Shown here: one piece after another, positions 11,211 to 24,342 of the stretch
Layout of the letters: each line of letters begins with the position of its first letter
Position numbering within the stretch: the first letter of the stretch is position 1
NCBI GenBank assembly: GCA_013368445.1
Contig: JAACJO010000008.1
Span: forward strand, 744,001 to 808,000
Direction: 5' to 3'
Origin: Leucocoprinus leucothites
Lineage: Eukaryota; Basidiomycota; Agaricomycetes; Agaricales; Agaricaceae
DNA length: 64,000 bases
Program-made: the position numbers and the translations under genes
Notes under the pieces: model-generated
The model's database searches: none
The model's input: only the letters and a program-made list of their open reading frames with translations
Told to the model about the DNA's origin: nothing

Positions 11211-13688
11211 TCATGAAGCAAAGGTCGGTTGGTTCGGTGCGATGCCGGCGGCAGCGCCGTAAGCTGTATGCGCCACCACACCACCAGTGGCATAGTCGTT
11301 CACACCTCCACCGAGTCCAATATTCACCAGAGAATCACAGTCCCTTGCGTCCCCTGATCTATGTTCAACTTGTCCAATCGGAGACGCTGTCGACCCGCTG
11401 TCAAACATTGCGAGGGCAGCTCCAAAATCGAAACCATCCATCAAGTGAGAATATTGAACAGTGAAATCACCTCGGCTGTGATTTGCTTCATCATTGAGGG
11501 AACTCTCCGAATGTTGGTTGCCTACGACCCCACTGATGTCTTGTGCTGACAATCCTGGTACCGAGATGCTCGTATTATTTTCAAGGGTTCTAGGAGCAAT
11601 GTCGATCCGAGTCCCAGAACAGCCATCAAACCCATCATTCTCAACAGCCCCTGTTTGATGACCGGATTCAGCAAGCCGCTGATTCGGCGGCGGCGTCTGT
11701 ATGTACGAGGAGGAGGATCCGGATTGCGGCTGCTGTTGCTGCTCTGAGAGATTCAGGTTCTTGAGCGAGGACGAATATTCATTTATAAGAGCGAGCTTCT
11801 GAGGCCCATTATTGAATGCCGAGGCCAGCTCGTCGGTGTTCGAAACGGGGCCATTTGCGGGCGGTGTGGATGAGTGAGTAGTGGAACCACCATCAGGAGA
11901 TGCAGTGGATGCCGGAGAGGTAAATGACGAGGGTGGGGAGACGCCATTCACTTGGGTCTGGGAATCAAGATTGACGCCTGTAGGTAAAACTGTGCACGTC
12001 GAACTTGCATCAAGGTAACCATCAGTTGTGACAGGAGCGGGACTCTGCAGGGGCGGCATTGCTCCGTCTAGATTGGCCGTCACACAGGACAGCTGTGCAG
12101 ACCCGCTGTCATGGAACGAATGAGACGTTAGTTCAACAGAAAATGCCAAGGTAGCGGAAAGAAACTTTGACGCACCATGAGCCTCGGCTGTTTTGATTAG
12201 GGGCAAGTTCTCCAATATCATAGAAGGCCGGGTTACTGAATACGCTAGATTCACTAGTTGCAACTGAAACAGCTGACCCAAACCTCGACAAGGTTTCAAG
12301 CGATATGGAGGACATGACATCGTCATCTTCTGTAACATCTTCTCTTGGTGGGAAGGAATAGGAACTTAAATCGGGGGAAGGGAGTTCATCGTCGGTGGGA
12401 GAGCTTACGGAGGCGGCGCCAAACGTAAAGTTGGGTTCGGGAAGAGGGCCTGGTATCTGAGAAACATATCGGCGGGAAGATGTAAATAAGGATGTATCGG
12501 GTAGCGATGCACGGATAGCATGAAGTGGACGCGGGGAGGGAGAAGGTGATAAACCATCAGTTCGACTTGGCATGAGGGTCCGGGGATCCATAGAAGCGCG
12601 TCGCATGTCAAGGTAGTGATTCGGGGGAGCACGGTGGGACAGGAATGTCTTCCGTGCATGCAGTGGAATGGACTTTTTGCCGGACAAGGAGGATTGGCGG
12701 CCAGACTGCGGTTGTGAAGGAGAGTGCGGACCGAATAGAGCCCCGTTCTTAGCGCGTGCATGCTGAGCATAAGGGTGCATGACGAGACGTTGGAGACTAG
12801 TATCAACTGAGCGCCTGCGCGCGAGTGGATCCCAAGCGTCAATGGATCGCGGACCGTGGGTGGATGTGGTTGCAAAGGGATGGAAGAAAGCATTCGCAGG
12901 AAGAGAACCACGCCGCTGGGAAAGAATGTCGGCGAGGGAGGGTCGCGAAGGAAACACGGCGCTATCTGGGGGCGACTCATCGGACGGGTTGGGTTTCCAA
13001 GAAGAAGCAGAAGCGGGTCTAAGAGCAGGGTCAGTCGAAAGATGGAGCTTTGGTGGCGAGGCTAGTGCAGGCGAGGGCGAATTGGTCTGGGAGTCAACAG
13101 GTTTGTTTTGGGGATTGTCACTTGGGCCTTCCCCCTTGAGCAGCCCCTCCAGCAGCTCTTCGTTGGGCGTGCCAGGCGGTGAAGCAGGGTCCGTCTCGTC
13201 CTCGTCCTGGGGGCTAGCATCTCCGTTCGCGGCAGCGGGGTCTGAGTCGGGTGCAGAGCCTGCAGCACCGGCGTTGGCAGAGGCCGCATTCTGCTTCTTA
13301 TTTGTCTTGTTTTTCTCTTTGGCTCGCCTGTAGCCCAAATTAGCACGCATACATACACTTAAAAGACGAGATAACTGTACCGGTTCTGGAACCAAACCTG
13401 GAGAACGTGAATGAGCTCACTGGAGTGCAGCGATAGCGAAGAAAGAAAAGAAAAACACACCTGGACACCACGAGCGGTCATGCCGAGCTGAGCTGCTAAG
13501 TCATTACGAAGAGCAGCGTTGGGCTTTGTGTCAACGCGGAAGACGGCCTCAAGGACCTTGAGCTGGGCGGAGGTGGTGCGGCGCCTGTGCTTGACTTCGT
13601 TGGGGGTGTAGGGGTAGAAGGCGCGGAAGTCGACGGCGGCGGGGTCGTGGAGAGGGAGGGGATAGTGGGGGTCATGTTCATAGCGCAT
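11211..13688 (-). CDS. Homeodomain transcription factor (fungal Yox1/Phx1/Hom-like)
   Basis: About 770 residues in four exons. The homeodomain sits at residues about 32-92: KHRRRTTSAQLKVLEAVF, then NDLAAQLGMTARGVQVWFQNRRAKEKNK; the WFQNRRAK helix 3 is assembled across two introns (17-nt micro-exon near 13383-13399, then exon 3 from about 13330). No TALE insertion is seen, so it is not an HD1-type mating protein. The rest is long, Ser/Pro/Asn-rich and disordered, with a short poly-Gln run (SEQQQQPQSGSSSS) and an acidic patch DEDETDP, as in activation domains. Relatives in mushroom fungi (Hom1/Hom2 of Schizophyllum) act in development; that link is inference. ATG 13688 is followed by an uninterrupted frame; stop at 11211. 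Confidence 0.88.
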
Positions 13689-14113
13689 GGGGGATTGTGT
13701 GGGAGCGGAGGACGGGGGAGGGATTAAGTAGTGGAGGCATGCAAAAATAGCAGAGGCTCGAAAATCCAGCCGCAACCGCCGTTGCCAGTCCTGTGCAAAT
13801 CAAGCCAGTTCCGGCTTTCCCGCACCTGTCACCCGCCCATCCGCTCTCTCTCCACTCTCCTCGGCCCACTCTCTCACATAATACGTCCATAGAATATTAT
13901 TCCGCCTAGCCATATCCACTGCCTACGCTATCTATCAGATCGTTGCCATCAACGACCGTCCTACATAAAATGCGACATAGCGAAAAAACTATAAAAAGAA
14001 CTTCGAACTGGTTCAAGAAACAATCACGAAAGCAAATCACCTAGCGTACACACAACGTCCCAAGTTAAATAGAGTTAGCATATTCAATCCTCCAGTCGTC
14101 GGCCACTCCTAGC
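13689..14113. other. Homeodomain gene promoter and Wee1 3' region
   Basis: 425 bp between two same-strand genes. No motif stands out; a pyrimidine-rich run at about 13820-13870 on the plus strand is purine-rich in the leader of the homeodomain transcript. Confidence 0.5.
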
Positions 14114-17100
14114 CTACGCGCTCATGTCCATCTCCCAGCTACCCTCCCGTCTCCGACCGAGTATTTCCTCAAGGAATCCCGGCGGCACGCTGGCCAGGGG
14201 TGACCCAGCAAACTCCGATTTCCCGTCTCGTCTTGCATCTCCCATCATTTTTTCCATCGTTGCTCGCGCCCGTGCAACCACAGGATGGTCATAGATCCCT
14301 CGTGCACTGATGCGTGATACAGGATCTGCCCGCATCATTTGCCTGATCAGTTCAACCAGCTCTCCACTCTCTTCCTCCAGATCAACCTGCGAAAAGTCTT
14401 CTCTCCTTAGCCGATGCCAGGCCTCACCTCTGTGAACGTGATCAGTAAACTTGCCCTAATATTCAGACATACGATCACTGTCTTCAGGGTCATCCCCTTT
14501 CGGACCGATCGGTTCAAAAAAACACTTACTGATCAGGGACAACGATATTCGACGTCGTTTCCAAGATCGTCATCCCGAGGCTATACAGGGTTGGCATGAG
14601 AAATCTCTTCTCACAACAAAGTCGCCACTCCAAGAATGCTCACCTGAACACGTCAGCTTCTTTTCCATATCGCCCTTGCAACACCTCGGGTGCCAAGTAC
14701 AGCTTATCACCCTCTCGCTCAAAAGCGCTGTCCTCTGGAGACCCCACTCCCAGAGCCGAGTGTTTGGGGATACAAGGTCGAGGCCAAACAGATGCCATCC
14801 CAAAATCTCCAATCTTGAATCGGCCTTCCTTGGTCAAGAATATGTTGGAAGGTTTGAGATCCAAATGAATTATGCCTGCGTCATGAATAAACCGCAAGCC
14901 CTACATGAATCCATACCGTCGCTCAGTTCCTCATCTTTGATTAATTGCGTAGAAACTTACGTTACTGAGATCGGCGATTATCTTCCACACTCGTGCCTCA
15001 TCCAACCGCGGAAACACTCGCCCATATTCCCACAAGAATCTTGCGAGGTTGCCCGATTCACACAGCTCCGTCTGGATGAACAACACCTCGCCTTCCTCCC
15101 AGCTATCAATGTAACCTAACACATTGGGATGACGACCGTTGAGACCACAGTTAAGTGCAGCCTGCGAAAGGTTCTTTAGAATGTCGACTTCTTCACGCAA
15201 CCGAAGCCTGTCAAGATAGTAAAATGAACATCATTAACAACGAATGTTAATAATCGCTAGGGGTATGTTCCCCTAGCAAAAGCACGTATCTACTCACCTG
15301 TGCTTCGTTCCCTCAAACCGCTTGGATTTCTTGATAGCACAGACTTCGGAATCATCACCGGTCTTGCGCCGGACCTTGATAACTTTACCAAATTCGCCAC
15401 TACCAACTTCAGCTAGTTCAGCAAACTCCCGCTCAAATCGCCCGCATTGCTCCTCTGCCGTAAACTCAGACGAACGCCTGGTCGCCGAACGGGCTCTCGG
15501 TACCGCTCGTCGTGAACTCGAAATGGTTAGGTAGCGTGACCTGTCCGTGGGACTTATCGTGACAGTGGAACTGGTCGACGAACCGGATGCCGACCGGTCT
15601 GGTATTAACTTGAGAGACGATTGGGGTACTGGTGAGAACATTGCAGGCATACGGGGCTTCGGTAGTTGCCAATCTATCATACCAACCAGTTTAGCCCCTG
15701 ACTAACCCGAACGAGGAAGACCAGGGACAACGCACCTGTTGCTTTGTTGCGCGTTGGGGTCGTTGATATCGATGCAGACTCACTGCTACTCGAAAACGCC
15801 CCGCTACTACTGCGCCTCATCAGCCATCGTGTCCTAGTCAGTGCCAGTGGCACGTCGACAGTCGGACGTCCCAGCCCCAATTTACCATACTTAGAGTCTT
15901 TCCTGCTACTCGGACTCTCTTGCTCCCCTTCCGAATCTGAGCTGTCAACAGACTTGTCACCCCGCCGAGGAATTACAGGAAATACGGCAGGAAGGCTCTT
16001 CCGAGGCGCCTTTGTCTCGTTAAAATCCAAGCGTGGTCCAACTTTGGCCGCCACAGCGCTCTGCCATGGCCTATCCCCACCAAGAAATGTGGTACGAATC
16101 CTCTTGACAGGTGTGCCTGGGACCCTCTTCGGGACTTCATGCGGACCGTTCGCTGCAGACACAAGGGTACTCATAATGAAGGCATCGACATCAACTCCAC
16201 TTTCCAGACTTCCATGGCTGGCTCGAAGTCCAATGTCATCCGTCCCCCTGATGAATACATTTGCATCAGGCCAACACGGGCCAGAGTCAGGTGCAATGCC
16301 TGGCGTCACGAGACCCTCGTCGTTGTCAGAGAAGACAGAGCTAACGCTAGTGGACGAGCGTGCGACAGGGAACAAGGAGTCACCCTGCTCAAGTGACGTA
16401 CTATTTGCAAAAGTGATACCTCCGTCATCATCGCTCACGACAATGCCAGAATCACGAGGCCTGTATTTCGATTGAAGAGCAGTCTTTGTGGATGGTGGAG
16501 ATGGGGTGTTCGCAGTGACGTTCAGGACAAAGGAAGAAGCCGGAGGTCCATCATCGAACTCCATGTCATCATCAATATCTGTGCTGACAAAATCAGCCTT
16601 GTCCGGTGAGGACACTGGAGATGGTAGGCGTGCTTGAATTGTACTCCATGCTCGAATATCATCGGGGCCAGTATAGCTGTGACGATTGGCTTTGCCTTTT
16701 TCTGATACCTTAATTGCCTGATCCGGAGAGGTCCGTGTAATTAGCGTATTCGTACGTGAACGGATGGAAGCAGGGGCAAGAGATTGGGGAATAGGTGGAC
16801 CGAAGAACAGGGTTGCTGAGCTTACACTCTCAAGGCGGCTGAGAGGCGGCCGAGATGGAAGAGAGGGTTCAGGTAGATGTGATGGAGGAGGCATGTGGAC
16901 GACAGCTGCGTTGACTCTGCGACGTGGCACTGGAGAACCGGCCTCAGAAGCAGATGAGCTTGACGATGAACGGGTATGAGTAGAGGGAAAGGAGACCGAG
17001 CTTCTTGGCTTTGATCGTGTGGTATTTGAACTAGAAGCTAAGGCCTAGCCACGTCGATGAGAATATAAACATTTGACTTATTATACGTACTCACCCGACC

Positions 17101-18105
17101 AGGGGATTTGGGTGAACGGACAGACTGTTTGAGCTCAGCAGATACTGGTCTTGAGCGAGCTCGTCGTTTAGTGACATGACCTCCAGGCGAGATGGCCTCT
17201 GCTACTTCTTCGTTCAGCTTGCCTTTATTGACGAGGGTCCGACCAGCAGATTTGCCCATGCTCGGGACCTTGTGCTTCATCCTGGCGTTACTGAGGAAAA
17301 GCGTGTTGGCCTCGTCCTCACCAATTTCACACCCGGAATCACTAGCGCCGCGGTCGAAATCGTCATCCGAGCCATCACAGTCACTGATGCGGAGGCGTGT
17401 CAAAGTAGCTGTCTGACGCTTGAGATAGAGGTCGGCTTCCGCCTTTGTTTGGGGTGTGCGGGCGTTCGTCTTCGGCGTAGGTAAGGGAGCAAGCCTATCA
17501 AAGAGGAAGGATGACTTGTCTCTATCATCAGGGGTAAACGATGCGAGTTTGAGGGGGGTAAGGTTGTGATGGCGTAGGGGCGTATTATGGATAAATGATT
17601 TGCGTTTGGTTCCTAGTCCGATTCGCGACCCAGAGTCAAGGCCGGCGGGGGGTGATGCTGCGGTTGATGAGCGGGTTGCATTCAGACTCTTGGGGCCTAG
17701 CGCAGTGCGATTGTGCGTGCGGTGGCTGGGCCTGACAGGGGTTAGAAGAGACCGCGATACGGGTGCAGATGTAAAGGGCGAAGGGCCCGATGAAAGAAAA
17801 ATAGAGCCTTCCTCGTCATCGGCAGAGATAGGCTGAGGCTTGGGACCAAGTGGATTGGGGGAAGTGGGTTTGTAAGGTGACTGGGAGAATAGGTCATCCG
17901 AGTCCTGCATGGAACTGGCTGTTGTGGGGAATAGTGGTCGCTGACGAAGTGGCGAGGGAGTGGTAAGCACTGGGGAGTTGAATGGGCTAGACTCCGAGAA
18001 GCGGGGCGGCGTGCAATGATGAGGGTAGTACTGTGACATTGCAGAGTCGCATGGAGGACTTCGTGGCTGGATACAGTGTTTTGTGGGAGTAGACACAAGC
18101 ATCAT
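14114..18105 (-). CDS. wee1: Wee1-family cell-cycle kinase
   Basis: Inhibitory kinase that phosphorylates the Cdk1 ATP-loop tyrosine and delays mitosis. The C-terminal third is the kinase: glycine loop VGSGEFGKV with CAIKKSK (about 15410-15310), RLREEVDILKNL, HPNVLGYIDSWEE, then HLDLKPSNIFL, KIGDFGMA and EGDKLYLAPEVLQG (14880-14640), ending with GEAWHRLRRE and IRQMMRADPVSRIS. HLDLKPSN and GDxxYLAPE are Wee1-specific variants of the HRDLKxxN and APE motifs. The N-terminal ~750 residues are disordered and full of S/T-P sites (for example PLRQRPLFPTT, SPYKPTSPNP), suited to control by Cdk1. Start is one of two adjacent ATGs (18105 or 18102). Total about 1,000 residues. Confidence 0.92.
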
Positions 18106-18971
18106 TTTAATGAGTTCAAGGTAGGTGGCGACAGGTCGCGTGTCAGGGGATTCCGGCGGCTAATACCGTGACCTAGGGGTTATGTGAACAAGTGGCGCAG
18201 CCCAGGCGTCCGGTGCTGTGGTCGTTGTCGTAGAAAAGTCGTGAACGTCGTGCAGAACAGCGAGAAAGACGTGGCTGCCGGAAGGAATAAATAATCGCGG
18301 TGGCGGGGCAAATTCTCAATCCCATTCTCGGCTCTCGCCTCGTTTTTCTATCTCACGCAAGCCCGTTCAACAAGATCATGTGACCGCGTCGTAATGATCG
18401 CCGCTCTTTTTGCCTTTTGTAGGCAGCCCTGATTGAGCAGACCCTGAGTAGCTCAACCCTTGCAGTCGACCTTAGTCAATAGCTATTCATCGTTATCGGA
18501 TCCAACCACCCCCCAGGCCTCAGGCAGTGAGTTCTGGTATCAACGTCTCCTCAGAAGAGGATGCAAAACTCTCAGTCCTAACTTCAAACAAGTCGTACAC
18601 GAGAGAAGTGTCGAAAGCCGCTTTCGGCACTGACCCCTAATGCGAACGGGTGATGCGCAATGACTGTTGCTTAGCGCTGTCAAAAAAAAACGAGCCCTGT
18701 TGCTGTACGAATTTTTTGTTTCACCTGTCGTTAAGGAAGAAACTCCTAGACATTGAACATATATTGAACAATGGACCTCAAAGGCATCAAATTCCCCCTG
18801 TTTTATGAGTGCAACCATTTTCTGGTCTGCTGCCAATAAGACAACAAACACACCGGTTTATACTGGATAACAAGCAGTCATTCAGGTTGACCCTCCAGAC
18901 GCAACCCCATAGCTACCAGAGATCAAGCTCTCCTCCAATAGGTGACCAACAAATATTCAACAACTTGGGTT

Positions 18972-18979
18972 TGACGTCA
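18972..18979. promoter_or_regulatory. CRE/ATF-like palindrome TGACGTCA
   Basis: Perfect 8-bp palindrome recognised by ATF/CREB bZIP factors in fungi. It is about 870 bp upstream of Wee1 and 850 bp upstream of HEM2, so its target is uncertain and a chance hit is possible. Confidence 0.3.
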
Positions 18980-18988
18980 CGACTTGCT

Positions 18989-19011
18989 GAGAGAGAGAGA
19001 GAGAGAGAGAG
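18989..19011. repeat. (GA)n microsatellite
   Basis: About 11.5 uninterrupted GA units in intergenic DNA, ten bases after the CRE-like palindrome. Likely variable in length between strains. Confidence 0.9.
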
Positions 19012-19824
19012 GATTCTATATTTATAACCGTTACAAGCAAACTAGTGCTAAGACACGGTGAACGTATAGTGAGAGGTCAGACTACTAATTACTACGTTCG
19101 TGCGGCTATATTGTGCTACTGTAATGATTCCGAAGGGTTTGTGAATGGGTATAGCGGAGTGTGGGGTGTTCTGATGCGGAGGTGTATGGGGGGTTGTCAA
19201 CGAAAAATTAAGGGGAAGGATTTTTATGCTACGAGTATAGGGGGGGACTATTCATCGGGAGCATTGTTGTCTCCCATGAAGTCGGTGAGCGGTCTGTCAT
19301 GGAGGGAAGGGATACGATTGCTGAGAATCATATTTCTGCACAAAATCTACTTCCGCCGTGCTAATTGAAAAATACAACATACTATAGTCTACCCCACACT
19401 GTATTTGTCCTCGGATGAACATGTACTTCAGATTATCCCGGATCAATGCATGACGAATCAAGGAGCCGAGTATCGAGGCTGCCGGAGCTCTGATGCGCGC
19501 TGCGTGTGATCATGATCGACCAATGGACACCGACGCTGCGCCCTCAGTAAACTATTCGGCTCCAATATCCTCCGTCGCGCAAGCGATTAATGGCAGCAAA
19601 CATATGATAGACAAGGAACTGCAGTTGACGACGAGAAGCCTGTCGTCTCGCGTTTCAGCAGAACCTGGTCAAGCGGCTCTATTTCCGGACAATTTCCATT
19701 TATCGGGAACCCGGCTACTGAGAAGCTGCGCCGAATCTCCCCGTTTCTCTTCTACCACCATCCTCTAAGCCCAAAGCTCCTCGTACCCGATTCAATCACC
19801 TAGAACCAGCCTCGAATTATTCTC

Positions 19825-21120
<1,296 letters not shown>

Positions 21121-21379
21121 GTCGCTACATAGATTTGCTATGCGCAATTTGTAATATATTCGTGGTTAAGCTCAAAGGGGAGCAGAGTTCGGTTAGTGCC
21201 TCTGCCTTGTTTCCGCTGTATTTGCATCGATTCATCAGGGCGATCCCCTCCTTGGAATCTATCTATATCGGAAGGTAAACTGGACACGGAGATTCAGGGC
21301 AGGCTTCATCTCTAGCAGAAACAGTTGCTCCAACACGAACGCTGTCATCAATAAACTCTTTCCTCTATCATATGTCATC

Positions 21380-22994
21380 ATGAACTCTCACCGTGTATAT
21401 CGGGGTACTTTTATCCAGACACCGTCTCTGGGTAAGCTGGAAATCTTTGAAGACTATCGATTGGGTCAGTGGAAATGAGATCCCGTTTAGTTTCAACTCT
21501 GGGTTGATTGGATCAGCTGTGAACCAGCATGGTTTCATCATAGCTTTTGATCAAGCCGACAAGTTCTCGACGATATCCTGGCACGAGGAAACGGTGATAC
21601 CTAGAGGGTGCTTCGTGTTGCCAACATTCTGCGATCTACACCTACATGCTCCACAGTACCTGTATCAAGGTAGTGGGCTCGACTTACCGCTGATGCAGTG
21701 GCTGGATACATACACTCTGAAGTCGGAAGAGCAACTCGATTCCAATCACGCCTTGGCTAGAAAAGTTTATCGGAAGCTAGGCAGAAGGCTGTTGACGAAT
21801 GGAACAGGAACAGTACTCCTTTTTGGTACAATCAATGAAGATACAAAGTATATCATCTTCCGTGAACTGGAGCCTTATGAGCTAACGCGCCGGGCTTAGC
21901 CTTATCCTTGCTGAGGAAATGCAGAAAGCTGGAATACGCGCCTTTGTTGGGAAGTTGTCCATGGACATATCATCTCGCCCTACCTACGTCGAGGCGTCAG
22001 CAGAAGCGTCTCTGAATTCGGCAAAATCCTTCGTTTCTCGCTGTCGTTCTCTCACAGAAAATCTTCAACCTCACGAGAGGTTGATAGAACCCGTTCTTAC
22101 GCCGCGATTCGTACCAACGTGCTCGGATAGTCTGCTGCAAGGTCTAGCTATGTTGTCTGAGAAAGAAGACCTGAAAGTTCAAAGCCATTTAGCTGAAGCA
22201 CACGATCAAGTAGAATGGGTGAGGAAAGAGCGGGGAAAGGAGGATATCGACGTTTTCGCAGAGGTAGAACCATCCGTTCAATTTCTCAGGGTTTCCGACT
22301 AATCAATGGGGGCATTACTGTAGCATAATCTTTTGACGCCACGGACAATTCAAGCACACTGCACATACCTATCACCGCTCGATTTCTCTCGTATTTGCGG
22401 ATATGGTACGGCAATCGCTCATTGTCCTTTATCGAATGTCTACTTCTCCGCCGAACCCTTTCGGCTGAGGGAAGCCCTCAATCGAAATGTGAAGGTTGCT
22501 CTTGGGACAGACATTGCAGGTGGCTATAGTGTGGATATTATGAATGCTATGAGACAGGCTGTCGCTGTTTCAAGGATGCGACAGGGCAGGGAGACAATGG
22601 GGCAGCCCAAAATAACTGAGCTAGACAAGCCTAGTCAGAATAAAGCCAAGCTCGAAGATGAGGGAAATCTGGCCATTGATTGGAAGGAATCTTTGTACCT
22701 CGCAACCAGAGGAGGTGCAGTTGCGTTAGGATTAAAGGGTGGGCTCTTTGAGGCCGGTGCACCGTTTGATGCCCAGATGAGTAAGTGCTGAGTAGATTCA
22801 TTATCTTGCGAGCTAATTCAAGTACCATAGTAATGTTACAAACCACGAGCACAGCAGAAGGGCTTGGCAATTTCGATTTCTTTGAGGATACTGCTCTAAG
22901 AGTTTTTACCGAGGAGATAGTGGAGAAATGGTGGTGTATTGGGGATGATAGGAACAGGGTCTCTGTATGGGTGCAGGGCGCTCAGGTGCTCTAA
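21380..22994 (+). CDS. GDA: Guanine deaminase
   Basis: Amidohydrolase converting guanine to xanthine in purine salvage and catabolism. All metal ligands are visible: FCDLHLHAPQY (H-x-H), QSHLAEAHDQVEW, QAHCTYLSP and GTDIAGGYS. Other family marks are GSGLDLPLMQWLDTYT, RAFVGKLSMD, IAHCPLSNVYF, LYLATRGGAVALGL and IGDDRNRV near the C-terminus. First intron 21468-21530 area joins EDYRL to AVNQHGFIIAFDQAD; a second joins FGTINEDT to LILAEEM, a third lies near 22290-22325 before LLTPRTIQ, and one follows GAPFDAQ at 22780. In the human enzyme the FGTI(H) position is His; here it is Asn, outside the metal site. About 470 residues, as expected. Tandem with FIT2 gene downstream. Confidence 0.93.
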
Positions 22995-23329
22995 AGAGAA
23001 ATTTGAATCAGGCAATGCCTTGGTTTACTTTCGCGTGTTTTGAAAGCATCTCGAAAGATCTAGTCAAGTTCACTCCTTGGGATTGCGTAGTCGATGAGGT
23101 GACATTTGGTGGCACGCGCAGCACTGAGAGGGCAAATCAGGAGGGAAGAGCGTGAGAATGAGAGTGATCCGGTGGATATGATGACGCAGCATAGTCGACG
23201 GAAAGCACTTCTGAAGCTTCACCACCACCACCAAGTATTTGAAGTGCACCAAACGCGTTTAAAACTCTTCACATATTCACGAACCGCCTAATCCTCTCAC
23301 AAACGCTCGATTCGCGCCACTAGGAATTA
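22995..23329. other. Guanine deaminase 3' region and FIT promoter
   Basis: 335 bp. A CACCACCACCACCA run near 23219-23232 is the only visible low-complexity piece. No gene seen. Confidence 0.5.
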
Positions 23330-24209
23330 ATGGCTGATCTACGGCGGGTCATATTTGCAGTCCTCACCGCGGTTATCCTCTTTGGAACAGCCTATTCCGT
23401 CCTCTACGACACCTACCTCGACACATCAAATCCTCTCATTAGCAACCTTTCACACCCACTCAGCCGCTCACATTATTTCGCCAACAAATCCAATCCTCTC
23501 AATGTCTATTTCATTAAGAAGGCATGGGGATGGACATCAGGCCTGTTCCTGATTTTATGGGCTACGAGTCCACCTCAAAAGCGTACCGCGCAGAGGTTAG
23601 CGAAGTGGGCGACTGCCACGGGAGTTTGGGTTCTTTTCACGATGTGGTTTTTCGGTCCATCAATTATGGATAGGCTCATTGTTGCCTCTGGTGGAGCCTG
23701 TATGGTCAAATTACCCTCTGGAGAACTCGCAACCATCCCTACGGAAGCGTGTTTTGCGGGGTCAGCTGTCGGACCCACATCCCATCCCCACTTCTTTTCC
23801 CAGATAAGCCAAGTCGCTACACAGGCTCCTGATTGGAACGCCCTTCCACGACTACACCGAGGTCATGACGTCTCCGGGCACGTCTTCCTTCTCACTATGT
23901 CCATCCTTTTCCTTGCCGACCAACTACGCGCCTCTCAGGGTTTCGTGCCCTGGAGCATGCTGCATAGAGTTGCCATCTTTGCTAATGTAGCCCTCGTTGG
24001 AATCTGGTTCCTAGCCAGTTATACTACCGCAGTGTATTTCCATTCTCCTTTAGAAAAGCTTACTGGATATAGTGAGTATTTTCTTAAAATCAGGTTTACC
24101 TTCATTGCACTAATGACCTCCTTTTCTAGTCCTGGGACTTATTGGTTTTGGGCTCACCCAACTGTCTGTCTTTGAAGAACACAGACCCTCCAAAACTCAA
24201 GAGTCGTAA
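23330..24209 (+). CDS. SCS3: FIT-family acyl-CoA diphosphatase (FIT2/Scs3-like)
   Basis: Endoplasmic reticulum membrane protein needed for lipid-droplet budding and ER phospholipid balance; family members hydrolyse fatty acyl-CoA. About 275 residues with several hydrophobic helices (start MADLRRVIFAVLTAVILFGTAY). The two catalytic histidines lie in HDVSGHVFLL and in VYFHSPLEKLTGY, both intact. One intron near 24072-24130 joins LTGY to ILGLIGFGLTQLSVFEE; stop 24207-24209. The neighbour downstream converges on it, with 133 bp between stops. Strong family assignment; whether it equals yeast SCS3 or YFT2 is not decided. Confidence 0.9.
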
Positions 24210-24342
24210 TTTCGATAACGTTCTCGTGCACGAGGTATCTCTATCTATACTCTCAAATAATGACCCCCTGTATTGCATATTACTTTGTGCGGGAAGTTAG
24301 ATAAATAGTCAAGTAAAGAGACAGCGACAACCGCAACAATGA

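Larger units (their letters stand above)
18106..19824. other. Intergenic region between Wee1 and HEM2
   Basis: 1.7 kb shared by two divergent genes. It holds a GA microsatellite, a CRE-like palindrome and a CCAAT box (19520-19524). An open frame of 91 codons at 19493-19768 just upstream of HEM2 has no recognisable motif and is not called as a gene; it may be leader sequence. Confidence 0.5.

Noticed and set aside
12779..13333. Plus-strand open frame of 184 codons, Gly/Ser/Arg-rich
   Set aside because: Antisense of the low-complexity homeodomain gene exon; no independent support.
15744..16475. Plus-strand open frame of 243 codons
   Set aside because: Shadow of the Wee1 N-terminal exon on the opposite strand; no motif and composition mirrors the Ser/Pro-rich coding strand.
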